Source: 4572-123 sp002084545
GTDB taxonomy: Bacteria; Desulfobacterota; Desulfobacteria; Desulfobacterales; 4572-123
Assembly (NCBI GenBank): GCA_029939715.1
Contig: JAOZSJ010000005.1
Location: forward strand, 1 to 63,057
Direction: 5' to 3'
DNA length: 63,057 bases
The position numbers and the translations under genes were made by a program. Shown piece by piece: positions 50,227 to 59,499 of the stretch. The notes below the pieces were generated by a model that did no database searches, was not told where the DNA came from, and saw nothing but the letters and a program-made list of their open reading frames with translations. Position 1 is the stretch's first letter. Each line of letters begins with the position of its first letter.

Positions 50227-51207
50227 ATGAACGGTATACAGCGGGTAAAAGCGGCGATCTCACGCAAACCGATCGACAGGGTTCCAAAGGGGGAACTTGT
50301 CGTTGAAACGGAATTCATCCGAAACTATATGGCGTGGCTGGCCGATCCCGAATCTCCTTCCCTTTTCAAATCAGGAAAAACGGCGGCGCCTCTCACCCAC
50401 GAAACTGAAATAGAGTTCTATCAATCGGCAGGACTGGATCTTGTTTGTGTTCAGGACACAAGGGACGAGACAGGAGATGAAGGGAGCAGTGCCGACACCA
50501 TGCGATTCAGACGGTACACAGACGAAGGGCTCTTTGTATTCTCACTGATAAACGGGGCTTTCCAGACCGTGATGTGCAGCCGGGATTTCATGGCTTTTAT
50601 GGGAGATGTGGTCCGAAGTCCTGAGGATGTGGCCAAAGCAATGCGGAATGTGACTGTGGAGATCGCCCGACGAATGGAGCAGGACCTCTCCGACGGGGCC
50701 CACGGCATCATCATAGCCGATGATATCGCCTACAACCAGGGCCCCCTGGTTCCACCGAAATTCGTTGCAAAATATCTCCTGCCCTGCTGGCAGACTCAGG
50801 TAGCGGCGGCCAAAGGGCTGGGCATACCGGTATTCTTCCACTCCGACGGCAACCTGAACACCCTCCTGCCTTCCATAGTCGATGCAGGTTTTAACGGCCT
50901 CCAGTGCATCGAGCCCGCGGCGGGGATGGACATCGGCAAAATCAAAAGGGAAAACGGAGATCGCCTCTGCCTGATGGGCAACATGGACCCGGCGCTGTTG
51001 TCCGCAGACCCTGCTGGACTACAAACCACAGGCGATAACGGACTACGGGAAGTGTCGGATGCAACTGCCGCACTGATATCGGCAGCAGCCCCGGGGGGCG
51101 GTTTCATCTTCGGCACCTGCAGCGGGCTCCATGGCGAGATGTGTCCCGAAAAAGTTCACCGCATGTATGACACGGCGGACAATGCCGGGGTCTACCCGTG
51201 CAAATGA
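50227..51207 (+). CDS. Uroporphyrinogen decarboxylase (URO-D) family protein
   Basis: A 326-residue TIM-barrel protein with URO-D features (MNGIQRVKAAISRKPIDRVP, FHSDGNLNTLLPSIVDAGF, LQCIEPAAGMDIGKIKRENG, LMGNMDPALLSADP, GGFIFGTCSG). The HSDG motif replaces the H-x-C pattern of corrinoid methyltransferases like MtaA, so a zinc-bound methyl transfer is less likely. No haem synthesis genes are adjacent. It could be a stand-alone HemE-like or another member of this broad family. AAAGGAG lies 7 bases before the ATG. Confidence 0.75.
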   Translation: MNGIQRVKAAISRKPIDRVPKGELVVETEFIRNYMAWLADPESPSLFKSGKTAAPLTHETEIEFYQSAGLDLVCVQDTRDETGDEGSSADTMRFRRYTDEGLFVFSLINGAFQTVMCSRDFMAFMGDVVRSPEDVAKAMRNVTVEIARRMEQDLSDGAHGIIIADDIAYNQGPLVPPKFVAKYLLPCWQTQVAAAKGLGIPVFFHSDGNLNTLLPSIVDAGFNGLQCIEPAAGMDIGKIKRENGDRLCLMGNMDPALLSADPAGLQTTGDNGLREVSDATAALISAAAPGGGFIFGTCSGLHGEMCPEKVHRMYDTADNAGVYPCK

Positions 51208-51274
51208 CGAGAACCGCTCACTCACAGTTCGATGCTGAATTTTTTTAAAAGGAAATTGCTGGGAAAAGCTTTGT

Positions 51275-52165
51275 TTACCCTTTCGTCCACCATGTGCTGT
51301 CGTCGATGGTATCTTCTGATTCCGGGCCTGTTTCGGTCGATGATCCGGCCACGGGCCTGCCCACCAGGTTAATGCACCCGGGTTTACATTTATCAACAGC
51401 CTTTTTCAAGCCTTCGGCATGATCGCTTGAATATTTTTCATAATTGATGGCTGACAGGTTTCCCTGCATTTCAAACAGGTCACTGGATTTGACACACAGT
51501 TTACACCCGATACATCCGACACGGCATACGGCCTTGACATCTTTTGCCGAATCCGGGTTTGAACAGGTGACGGCCAGTATCCTGTCATATTTAAAGGGCG
51601 TCATGGCAATAATACCCCGCTGACAGGCCTTGGCACAGGCCCCGCAGCCCACACATTTTTCATAATCAACCACGGCCAGGCCGTCTACAATATGAATAGC
51701 ATCATAATTACAAACGCTTACGCAGTCTCCAAAGCCAAGGCAGCCATATGTACAGCCCTGCACGCCCTGAATCAGACCGGCGGCGGCACAGGTGGGTTCA
51801 CCACGATATTCGCTGCGCTGCAGTCTATCATCATAATGCGCATTGCAACGGACAAGCGGACGGATCGGTGCGGTGTCACTGACTTCAACCCCCATAATAG
51901 CGGCTATCTCCGCGGCAACACTTTCTCCGCCCACGGTACACTTGTTTACCTGGGCTTCGCCGGCTACAACGGCTTCGGCATATTCGCCGCAACCCACGCA
52001 GCCGCAGCCGCCGCAGTTGGCACCGGGTAGAATCTCGATAATTTTTTCAACGTTTTTATCGACTTCGACATGAAAAGCTCTGTTGGCCCAGCCCAGAATA
52101 TAAGAAAAGATAACTGCCATTCCAACCATACTTCCGGCAGACAGCCCAATGGTGACCCACGTCAT
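51275..52165 (-). CDS. rnfB: RnfB, electron-transport complex ferredoxin subunit
   Basis: Membrane-bound iron-sulfur subunit (296 residues) that takes electrons from ferredoxin. One N-terminal helix (MVGMAVIFSYILGWANRAF), then the CGGCGCVGCG Fe-S motif near residue 51, and two 8Fe-type ferredoxin clusters (CVSVCNYDAI and CVGCGACAKACQRG, then CIGCKLCVKSSDLF). The C-terminal 30 residues (SSTETGPESEDTIDD) are acidic and not conserved. It is the last gene of rnfCDGEAB. 107 bases separate it from rnfA. Confidence 0.95.
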   Translation of the reverse strand: MTWVTIGLSAGSMVGMAVIFSYILGWANRAFHVEVDKNVEKIIEILPGANCGGCGCVGCGEYAEAVVAGEAQVNKCTVGGESVAAEIAAIMGVEVSDTAPIRPLVRCNAHYDDRLQRSEYRGEPTCAAAGLIQGVQGCTYGCLGFGDCVSVCNYDAIHIVDGLAVVDYEKCVGCGACAKACQRGIIAMTPFKYDRILAVTCSNPDSAKDVKAVCRVGCIGCKLCVKSSDLFEMQGNLSAINYEKYSSDHAEGLKKAVDKCKPGCINLVGRPVAGSSTETGPESEDTIDDSTWWTKG

Positions 52166-52272
52166 AACAACTCCTGTAATTCTTCAACTACTTTATTTTC
52201 TCGTTATCGTAAAATCCAAACCAGTGAAGTTTAAACCTTATCCGTAAGTGATCGCAGATAAAGACATCTTTT

Positions 52273-53055
52273 CTACCGCAGATGAACCTTGTCCGAAATC
52301 CGGGCAACCTGAAGCGGGATGCAGGCATCTCCGGAATCTGCAATCTCTGTTGCCGGTTTGGTAGTCAGAGCCTTTCTCAAACCTGAATCCACTCCGGTAA
52401 AACCCATGAAAGCCATGGCCAGAATTCCACCCACGATAAGGGTTATCGCCGCTCCCTGAAAGGGCCTGGGAACGTCACACAGGTCAAGTTCTTCACGGAT
52501 GCCGGCCATTATTACGATGGCGATTGTAAAGCCCACGCCCCCGAATACCGCCAGAATCAGTGAGCGGCCAAGATCCCAGGCATCAGCGGGATTATCCACG
52601 CCAACGACATTGCTCATGATAGTCAGGCAGGCAAACAAAATAGCGCAATTGGTGGTAATCAGCGGCAAAAACACGCCAAACGATTTATATAAAGCCGGAA
52701 AAAACTTGCGAACATACATCTCCACAAACTGTACAGAGGATGCAATGGCAAAAATATAGACGATGTAGCTTAAAATCGTCAGGTCTATTTTACCTGCCGT
52801 CTCGGCCGGCATAAAAAATCCGGCAACCCAGCTTGAAAGGGGCGCACCAGGCATAAGGATGAGTGTTGTAATGCTCCAGCTTAAAATTGCAGCTATGGAA
52901 ATTACAAACGTCACCGCACACCCCATGCCAAAGGCCATGTCTACCCGTCGGGAAACACCCACGAAGGGGCAGATCCCCACAAAATAATGCAGAACAAAAT
53001 TGTTTATCAGGGCTGCACTGACGGCAATAAGAAAAATATCGATTAAATAATTCAT
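52273..53055 (-). CDS. rnfA: RnfA, membrane subunit of the Rnf complex
   Basis: Multi-pass membrane subunit (260 residues, where 190 is usual) that pairs with RnfE and holds a central iron-sulfur cluster in recent structural models. Key segments: NNFVLHYFVGICPFVGVSRR (the conserved Cys), LLITTNCAILFACLTI-like (FLPLITTNCAILFACLTIM). The extra length comes from a loop near residues 68-92 (PGAPLSSWVAGFFMPAETAG) and a C-terminal extension of about 38 residues (DSGLRKALTTKPATEIADSG). It follows rnfE by 87 bases and precedes rnfB. Confidence 0.93.
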   Translation of the reverse strand: MNYLIDIFLIAVSAALINNFVLHYFVGICPFVGVSRRVDMAFGMGCAVTFVISIAAILSWSITTLILMPGAPLSSWVAGFFMPAETAGKIDLTILSYIVYIFAIASSVQFVEMYVRKFFPALYKSFGVFLPLITTNCAILFACLTIMSNVVGVDNPADAWDLGRSLILAVFGGVGFTIAIVIMAGIREELDLCDVPRPFQGAAITLIVGGILAMAFMGFTGVDSGLRKALTTKPATEIADSGDACIPLQVARISDKVHLR

Positions 53056-53142
53056 ATTAAAACATTCCTAAATTTTATATGATTTAGCAAGCCCGCCCTG
53101 GGCGCTATCTTCGTTTGAGCAAACATGAAGTTAGTAACACCC

Positions 53143-53766
53143 TTAATTTTTGCCTGCTTTGGCAGCCCGCCGGCTGTCTATCCAGTTGACCATTCCGAGA
53201 AGAATACCAAATGTAAGAAAAGCGCCCGGAGGCAGTACCATGATGACCCAGTCCGGCCAGGCAACAGGCAGTACCCGCAAACCGAAAAACATACCGGTGC
53301 CCAGTATCTCCCGAATGGCCGCGATGCTGGAAAGCGCAAGTGCAAAACCAATGGACTGGCCGATGGCATCTGAAGCGGCAGTGACTACCGTTTGCTTGGA
53401 AGCACAGACCTCGCAGCGGCATATGATGATACAGTTAACGATAATCAGGGGTATGTATGGTCCAAGAGTTTTACTCATCTGATACATATATGCCGCCAGA
53501 AAACGATCCGCGATCGTTACAAAGGTGGCAATGGTAAGCGTAAAAATAACAATCCGCAAATGAGGCTTGAGCAGATTTCGTATCAGACTTGTAATAACAT
53601 TGGCGCACAGCAGAACAAAGCCTACGGCGGCGGCCATGGTAATGGCGGATTTCATACCATTTGTCACGGCCAGAGTGGGGCACAGCCCAAGCAGTTGTCT
53701 GTAAACAGGGTTTTCCGGTAAAATACCCTGAATGAATCGCTCGGTGGAAGTTGGTTGATCAGCCAT
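53143..53766 (-). CDS. rnfE: RnfE, membrane subunit of the Rnf complex
   Basis: Integral membrane subunit (207 residues) that forms the core with RnfA. Six hydrophobic segments, the conserved Cys in LGLCPTLAVTN, and the PLIIVNCIIICRCEVCASK motif. It is part of rnfCDGEAB; its start is 26 bases after the rnfG stop. Family signature is clear. Confidence 0.95.
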   Translation of the reverse strand: MADQPTSTERFIQGILPENPVYRQLLGLCPTLAVTNGMKSAITMAAAVGFVLLCANVITSLIRNLLKPHLRIVIFTLTIATFVTIADRFLAAYMYQMSKTLGPYIPLIIVNCIIICRCEVCASKQTVVTAASDAIGQSIGFALALSSIAAIREILGTGMFFGLRVLPVAWPDWVIMVLPPGAFLTFGILLGMVNWIDSRRAAKAGKN

Positions 53767-53792
53767 TTTCTTGATAATCCCTTTTTCTTCTA

Positions 53793-54452
53793 TTATCTCG
53801 CCTTGGCGGCCAGCATGCCTTTAAGATCGTTCATTGTCGTATTGATGATACTGCTTACGGCTCTGGAAGAAATGGTGGCGCCCGTTACGCCGTCGATCTC
53901 GTTAGGAGCCTTGGCCCCCTCCTTGGTTACCGTTAATGGGCTGCCGGTTTTCTTTGCAATAAATTGATTGCGCCATTTTTCCGTAACGATTTTATTTCCA
54001 AGGCCGGGTGTTTCTTTTTGATCCAGCACAAACAGCCCGGTTATGGTTTCAGCAGCCGAATCCAGCCCGATAAGCAATTCGATCTTATCGGCATATCCCT
54101 GTCCCGCGGTTTTTACCACCCAGCCGGCGAGTTTCCCTGCAACCCTGGTTTCGAAAACGCTGTAAAAAACCTTTGTCCCATGCTTCTCGATCTCCATGGT
54201 TTGCGGTGTAATTTCGAGCTGCTGATTCTGCTTGAGTATCTCGAGGGCCCCGGCTTTTCCAAAAACCAGCTCCGGAACCTTTTGGCGGGTTTCGTTGATT
54301 TTATTAGCCTCGATGGTAGGGGCCAGAGTCAACTGGATTCCGGCAAGTGATGCGCCGAAAAAAAGCGCAAGGGTCAGTACAAGCCAGGCCTGAACAATAT
54401 TATTATTTTTAATGCGCTGTCCAAAGGATTGTTCCATGTGTGTAGCGTTCAT
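53793..54452 (-). CDS. rnfG: RnfG, covalent-FMN subunit
   Basis: Extracytoplasmic flavin subunit (219 residues) with one N-terminal helix (AWLVLTLALFFGASLAGIQL). The FMN attachment motif is GVTGATISSRAV near residue 198, with the Thr of TGAT as the covalent site known from related NqrC/RnfG. It continues the rnf operon after rnfD. Confidence 0.95.
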   Translation of the reverse strand: MNATHMEQSFGQRIKNNNIVQAWLVLTLALFFGASLAGIQLTLAPTIEANKINETRQKVPELVFGKAGALEILKQNQQLEITPQTMEIEKHGTKVFYSVFETRVAGKLAGWVVKTAGQGYADKIELLIGLDSAAETITGLFVLDQKETPGLGNKIVTEKWRNQFIAKKTGSPLTVTKEGAKAPNEIDGVTGATISSRAVSSIINTTMNDLKGMLAAKAR

Positions 54453-54523
54453 AATCTATCCATCTATTTTTTGGCCAAGGCTTGGAAACCTGCTGCAAAA
54501 CCATGACCTTTTTAAAAATATGT

Positions 54524-55513
54524 TTATTGGCTGCCCAGCGGGCGCGGAATCGTCCAGCGATTGATGAGCGGAGTCAAGGCATTCATCAGTAAAACAGCAA
54601 ACATCACGCCCTCGGGATACCCGCTGAATACTCGCAGCAGCATAACCAGAGTGCCGACACCGATTCCGAAAATAAACTTACCTTTTGGAGTCAGGGGACT
54701 GGTGACCGGATCAGTGGCAATAAAAAATGCACCGAAGAGCAAGGCCCCTCCCATCAGATGATGCAGCACTGTCCACTGAGAATCAGGGCTGATCAGGTTG
54801 GCGATACCACCCAGTACCAGCACGGACGATATTACGCCGGCAGGAATTTCCCATGATGCGGTACGGCGGATACACAAATAAATGCCGCCTAAAATACAGG
54901 CCAGACCGCTGGTTTCTCCGAGTGAACCGTTTGTCATACCGGTAAACAGGGCGAAAAGAGGCGTTGCAACTCCTGTCTGTTTGAACACATTCATGGGAGT
55001 AGCCTGGGTAATGGCATCCACGGCACTTTGAGCGTTTTCATATCCCGATGCCGCCAGCGCGGCCGCAAAGGAGATCATTACAAAGGCACGCCCCACCATG
55101 GCCGGGTTAAAAATATTCATTCCGAGACCGCCGAAGAGAACCTTGCCGATGCCGATGGCCACAAAGCCGGCAATAACTCCTACATACCATGGAGCCGTGC
55201 CGGGCAGGGACAGGGCCAGAATAACGCCGGTGATTGCCGCGGAGTAATCATTCAGGCTGAAAGATTTTCCGCGCATCCTCACAAAAAGTGCTTCTGCAAC
55301 CAGACAGCTGCCGACACAGATTAACAGCTGCCGCACTGCATACATGCGGAAGAGATACAGTGCCATGATGACGACCGGTAAAAGAGCTACCAGAACATCA
55401 AGCATCATCCGCCGTGTGTCGGATTTGCTGGACAAATGCGGCGAAGACGACACATGAAAAACCGGTGCTGCCGCCTCAACGTCTGATTCTATTTGTTGTT
55501 TGTTTTCTGCCAT
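54524..55513 (-). CDS. rnfD: RnfD, membrane subunit with covalent flavin
   Basis: Integral membrane subunit (329 residues from ATG 55513) of the NqrB/RnfD family. About ten hydrophobic segments; the expected covalent FMN threonine lies in DAITQATPMN. The C-terminus reaches FFIATDPVTSPLTPKGKFIF and ALTPLINRWTIPRPLG. The ATG at 55513 begins MAENKQQIESDVE; a frame from 55567 adds 18 unlike residues. No strong ribosome site is visible, which may mean coupling to rnfC upstream. Confidence 0.93.
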   Translation of the reverse strand: MAENKQQIESDVEAAAPVFHVSSSPHLSSKSDTRRMMLDVLVALLPVVIMALYLFRMYAVRQLLICVGSCLVAEALFVRMRGKSFSLNDYSAAITGVILALSLPGTAPWYVGVIAGFVAIGIGKVLFGGLGMNIFNPAMVGRAFVMISFAAALAASGYENAQSAVDAITQATPMNVFKQTGVATPLFALFTGMTNGSLGETSGLACILGGIYLCIRRTASWEIPAGVISSVLVLGGIANLISPDSQWTVLHHLMGGALLFGAFFIATDPVTSPLTPKGKFIFGIGVGTLVMLLRVFSGYPEGVMFAVLLMNALTPLINRWTIPRPLGSQ

Positions 55514-55604
55514 AACTAAATTTATTGTCCGGATGTTTGACCGGGCCTTGCCGGGCAGGCTGACCATCCAGCCTGCGCCTTAAAGCCGGTCCATGTTATT
55601 AACA

Positions 55605-56969
55605 CTATTTCTTTTTACTTGCCATAATCAGGCCCTTGCCAGTGCGGATCAACTGGACCAGGGGAATGCCGGCCGGGCAGTTATATGCGCATGAACCGCA
55701 TTCAAAACAGGCCATGATGTTATACTGCTGGGCCAGGTCGATATCCTTGTTGCGGGATGCCAGAGCTATTTTGGTGGGAACCAGGTTCATTGGGCACCCA
55801 TCCACACACCGGCCGCATCGCACACATGAGGTTTCTTCGGATTTTGCCACATCCTCCCGGGTCAGCACCGTTATACCGCTTGTTCCCTTGGTTACAGGCG
55901 CGTCAAAATTGGTAAAGGCAAAACCCATCATGGGACCGCCGGAGATTACACGGGCGGCGTTTTCCCTGAATCCTCCGCAATAATCAAAAAGTTCCCGGAT
56001 AGGTGTTCCCACGGCGACCAGGAGATTCTTCGGGTTCAGGATGCCGCCGCCGGTGATGCTGACGGCCCGGTGAGTTAACGGTTTGCCTCTCAAAACGGCA
56101 CGGGCCACAGCGGCAATCGTTCCGACATTGCTCACGGCCACCCCCACATTCATGGGCAGACCGCCCAGCGGTACTGCCCGTTTGGTCACAGCCATAATCA
56201 ACTGCTTCTCACTGCCCTGGGGGTATTTTGTTTTTAAAACTGCTATTTTGATGCCGGTGCCGTCCGCAGCCTTTTGCAGCACATTGATGGCCCGGGGTTT
56301 ATTATCTTCAATGCAAATGGCGATATTTTTGGCGCCGACAGCACGGGCACCCAGAAGGGCACCTGTGATAATAGGGCCTGCCGCCTCTATCATCATTCGA
56401 TAATCACACGTTAAAAACGGTTCACATTCACAGCCGTTGATTAAAAAAGTATCAATATCGGCCTTGTCATTGCTCATAAGTTTGACATGGGTTGGAAAAG
56501 CCGCTCCACCCAGCCCGACAATGCCGGCATCATGAATGGCATTTGAAATCTGCTGGGGGTCATATTTTTCCAGCCCCTTGGTAGGCCATTTACCGCCGAA
56601 TATCTCCTCTAAAAGCTCATCACCCTCAAGCTGTTCACCGTCCGACTTAATGGCAATCGCTTCCACACGACGCCCCTGCGGCAGTGTCGTTACGACATTT
56701 CTCTGGATTTTTCCGGCAATCGGGGCATGCAACGCCGCAGAAACAAATCCACCGCCCTTGGCAACCATCTCTCCGAAAGCAACCGACTGTTTTGGTTTGA
56801 CGATTGATTGGCAAGGGGCTCCCACATGCTGAGATAGCGGCAAAAGTACCTTTGAAGGCTGGGGGACGACTTCAATCGCCATCTCGGTGGAAAACATCTT
56901 GTTTTCCGGTGGGTGAACACCATGGGCAAAAGTACCGCTGCCTTCAAATCCATCTATGGTTAAAGCCAT
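55605..56969 (-). CDS. rnfC: RnfC, NADH-side iron-sulfur flavoprotein subunit
   Basis: Peripheral subunit (454 residues) that exchanges electrons with NAD+ and carries FMN and two [4Fe-4S] clusters. Nucleotide region: GIVGLGGAAFPTHVKLMSND and NGCECEPFLTCDYRMM. Clusters: CVRCGRCVDGCPMNLVP and CFECGSCAYNCPAGIPLVQ near the C-terminus. It is the first gene of rnfCDGEAB. AGGAGG lies 4 bases before the ATG. No cytochrome gene precedes it, unlike in some sulfate reducers. Confidence 0.95.
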   Translation of the reverse strand: MALTIDGFEGSGTFAHGVHPPENKMFSTEMAIEVVPQPSKVLLPLSQHVGAPCQSIVKPKQSVAFGEMVAKGGGFVSAALHAPIAGKIQRNVVTTLPQGRRVEAIAIKSDGEQLEGDELLEEIFGGKWPTKGLEKYDPQQISNAIHDAGIVGLGGAAFPTHVKLMSNDKADIDTFLINGCECEPFLTCDYRMMIEAAGPIITGALLGARAVGAKNIAICIEDNKPRAINVLQKAADGTGIKIAVLKTKYPQGSEKQLIMAVTKRAVPLGGLPMNVGVAVSNVGTIAAVARAVLRGKPLTHRAVSITGGGILNPKNLLVAVGTPIRELFDYCGGFRENAARVISGGPMMGFAFTNFDAPVTKGTSGITVLTREDVAKSEETSCVRCGRCVDGCPMNLVPTKIALASRNKDIDLAQQYNIMACFECGSCAYNCPAGIPLVQLIRTGKGLIMASKKK

Positions 56970-57016
56970 TTAACCTCCTTGACTGGCTTGACAAAAACTC
57001 AAATATGTTACCGTAC

Positions 57017-57068
57017 TGAAAACAATTTTCAAATTTTTGTGTTTATATAAAACACCGAGACATGTCAA
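57017..57068 (-). promoter_or_regulatory. Candidate rnf promoter and operator
   Basis: On the minus strand TTGACA (57068-57063) and TATAAA (57047-57042) are separated by 15 bases. A perfect inverted repeat TGAAAA-CAA-TTTTCA (57017-57031) lies between this promoter and rnfC. The short spacer weakens the promoter call. Confidence 0.45.
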
Positions 57069-57247
57069 GAAAGATTATTGTTTTATTCTCATATTTTTCA
57101 CCTCATTTAACTTCCTGAAAACCATTGATTTGCCGTATGAAAAAGCACTGCCCCTTGATGCCTTCCTAAAAAACCGGATCCAGACGGTATCCCTGATTGC
57201 ATCCGGCGAATGCATACACGGCATAATCGCTTTTATCCAGGTTATTT

Positions 57248-58771
57248 CTATCTATATTGCCGGTAATCAACACCACATTTTTGCGCCTTATAGGAAAATT
57301 TTCGCACGGTTGTTTTCAAGATTTGCGCAGCTTCAGTGATGTTGCCGCGCGTATTTTTCAAAGCATCAATAATCATATCCCTTTCCAGTTTGACAACCGC
57401 ATCCTCAAGGGAGAATCCGGGCAATGTGTCCGACTCGGTACCGGTCTGCAGTGTGGGAGGCAGATGATAGCTGTGAATCACGCCCTCTTCGCATAATAAT
57501 ACGGCCCTTTCGATACAATTTTCCAGCTCCCTGACGTTTCCGGGCCAATGGTAATCCATAAGCATATCAATGGCAGGTGTTGAAAAACGACGGGCCTCCT
57601 TGCGATTTTCCACGGCATATTTTTCCAGAAAATAGTCTGCCAGCAGCAAAATGTCGGTTTTGTGTTCCCTGAGCGGCGGCATGTAAATAGGAAAAACGTT
57701 CAAACGATAGTAAAGATCGCCCCTGAATGTTTCATCTTCCACTGCCTGTTCCAGGTTTTTATTGGTGGCCGCGATAATGCGGACATCTGTTTTAATGGTG
57801 GCCAGACCGCCGACCCGCTCAAATTCTTTCTCCTGGAGCACCCGCAAAAGATTGACCTGAACATCCAGTCCGATGGAGCCGATCTCATCGAGAAAAATGG
57901 TTCCCTTGTCGGCCTGTTCGAATTTCCCCGCCTTTTGTCTGATGGCACCGGTAAACGCGCCTTTCTCATGTCCGAAAAGCTCGCTTTCAATCAGATTGGC
58001 CGGCAGAGCCGCACAATTTATCTTCACAAAAGGCTTTTTGGCCCGAAGGCTGTTGTAATGGATCGAGTTGGCAGCCAGTTCCTTGCCGGTACCGCTTTCC
58101 CCGCGAATCAGCACCGTGGCATTGCTGCGGGAAACCTGAGAAATCATCTGAAAAACTTCTCGCATCTTGTTGCTGTTGCCGATAATATTAGTAATGCGGT
58201 ATCTTTTTTTCAGCTCTGACCGCAACCGTCTGTTTTCACGCCGCAACTGTTCCTTTTCCATGCGGATGGTCTCAAGGTTGATCACATGCCTGGCAATCAT
58301 GGTTGCCACTACGGACAAAAGGGTGCGGCCGTCCTTGAGGGCGTATGCCGAATCATAGTGGCGATCGGCGCTCAGGGCGCCGATGACCCGGTTTCCCTTT
58401 TTTATCGGTACGCATATGAATGAAATATCTTCCCGGGCCAATGTCTTGCGTGATGCCATGCGATTCAGAAAAAGGGGTTCCTCGCTGATTTTCGGTATGG
58501 CCACGGCCCGACCGGTTTCAATGACCTGTCCGGTTATTCCCTCACCCAGCCTGTACTTTCCCTTTTCCATTGCGCTGCGGGAGATACCGTGGGCCACGGC
58601 TATGCTGATTTCGTTACTGAACAGATCAAGAATGGCAATGGTGCCGCGCTCCATATTCATGGAACTGGAAAGGATCTCCAGAACACTGTAAAGGGATTTT
58701 TTCAAATCAAGATGTTTGTTAAGTACCTCGCTGATTTCATACAGCAGGGTGACTTCTTCTATTTTTTTCAT
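57248..58771 (-). CDS. Sigma-54-dependent activator with GAF domain (NifA-like)
   Basis: Enhancer-binding protein (507 residues from ATG 58771). GAF domain at about 10-165, Walker A GESGTGKE at 224-231, GAFTGA at 271-276, and a C-terminal HTH (RGNITEAAQILKTTVRKFSY). A longer frame opens at 58960 but the extra residues look unlike the family, and GGAATAAA lies just before 58771. Its start-to-motif spacing is the same as in the activator at 12083, so the two are close paralogues. It lies upstream of rnf in the same direction, with 278 bases in between; a link to rnf or to nitrogen or redox control is possible but unproven. Confidence 0.88.
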   Translation of the reverse strand: MKKIEEVTLLYEISEVLNKHLDLKKSLYSVLEILSSSMNMERGTIAILDLFSNEISIAVAHGISRSAMEKGKYRLGEGITGQVIETGRAVAIPKISEEPLFLNRMASRKTLAREDISFICVPIKKGNRVIGALSADRHYDSAYALKDGRTLLSVVATMIARHVINLETIRMEKEQLRRENRRLRSELKKRYRITNIIGNSNKMREVFQMISQVSRSNATVLIRGESGTGKELAANSIHYNSLRAKKPFVKINCAALPANLIESELFGHEKGAFTGAIRQKAGKFEQADKGTIFLDEIGSIGLDVQVNLLRVLQEKEFERVGGLATIKTDVRIIAATNKNLEQAVEDETFRGDLYYRLNVFPIYMPPLREHKTDILLLADYFLEKYAVENRKEARRFSTPAIDMLMDYHWPGNVRELENCIERAVLLCEEGVIHSYHLPPTLQTGTESDTLPGFSLEDAVVKLERDMIIDALKNTRGNITEAAQILKTTVRKFSYKAQKCGVDYRQYR

Positions 58772-59113
58772 TTTATTCCAGTCCCGTGCAAATATGCGGA
58801 ACATCCGGGTCAAAATTTGCCAATCATTCGGGTAATGCCCTAAACGGGAATTGAGCCCGCTTGTGCTTTTATAACCGTTCATTTCGGAATTTGAAACAGT
58901 TATCAAAATATTGCAAGTAAAATTATCTGCTGCAAAAATCAGCACCAGCCATTTTTTCATAAAATTCTTGATTTATATTAAAAAATGTTTTAGGGACAAA
59001 AGATATGTCTTAAAAGGCGTATAGGTTTCGTTCCTGGGTGAATATCTGCTTGCCGGAGTGGCAGCAGCCTTAAGTACGGAACCACAGGATTTTTTAAAAA
59101 GGAGAGTGGCAGA

Positions 59114-59314
59114 ATGGCTAATGGAATTGTAAAATGGTTTAACGACAAAAAGGGGTTTGGATTTATCGAGCAGGAAGATGGACCTGACGTATTTGTTCAT
59201 CATTCAGGTATCAACGCAAACGGGTTTAGGTCTCTCAACGAGGGCGATCGAGTGACGTTTGACATAGAGCAGGGTCCCAAAGGGCCTTCCGCTGCAAATG
59301 TCACTGTTGTTTAA
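59114..59314 (+). CDS. cspA: Cold-shock domain protein
   Basis: A 66-residue OB-fold protein: NGIVKWFNDKKGFGFIEQED with RNP1-like KGFGFI and RNP2-like VFVHHS. It binds single-stranded nucleic acid and acts as an RNA chaperone. AAAAGGAGAG stands 8 bases before the ATG. The leader (about 58980-59113) has GC-rich inverted repeats, including TGCTTGCCGGAGTGGCAGCA, which may give temperature control. A strong terminator follows. Confidence 0.95.
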   Translation: MANGIVKWFNDKKGFGFIEQEDGPDVFVHHSGINANGFRSLNEGDRVTFDIEQGPKGPSAANVTVV

Positions 59315-59330
59315 ACTGTTTAAAAAATTT

Positions 59331-59379
59331 AAAGGGGCGTTCCATTCTGCCGGGCATCAAATGGAATGCCCTTTTTTTT
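59331..59379 (+). terminator. Rho-independent terminator of the cold-shock gene
   Basis: Long stem GGGGCGTTCCATT (59334-59346) / AATGGAATGCCC (59360-59371), 13-base loop, then eight T. It isolates the cold-shock gene from the alkyltransferase gene. Confidence 0.92.
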
Positions 59380-59499
59380 AGTAAATTTCAGAGAGAACTT
59401 AACCACCAGCAAGAGATATCGCAATCTATCCGTTTCCGGAGCAAATTGAAGGTTTCCAATTCCAATTTTCTAAATCCGGATTGACCAGGAGAAATGATC

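Noticed and set aside
57127..57268. Short minus-strand frame after the sigma-54 activator (start GTG TTG ATT ACC..., about 39 codons)
   Set aside because: It overlaps the end of the activator, has no ribosome site of its own and matches nothing I know.
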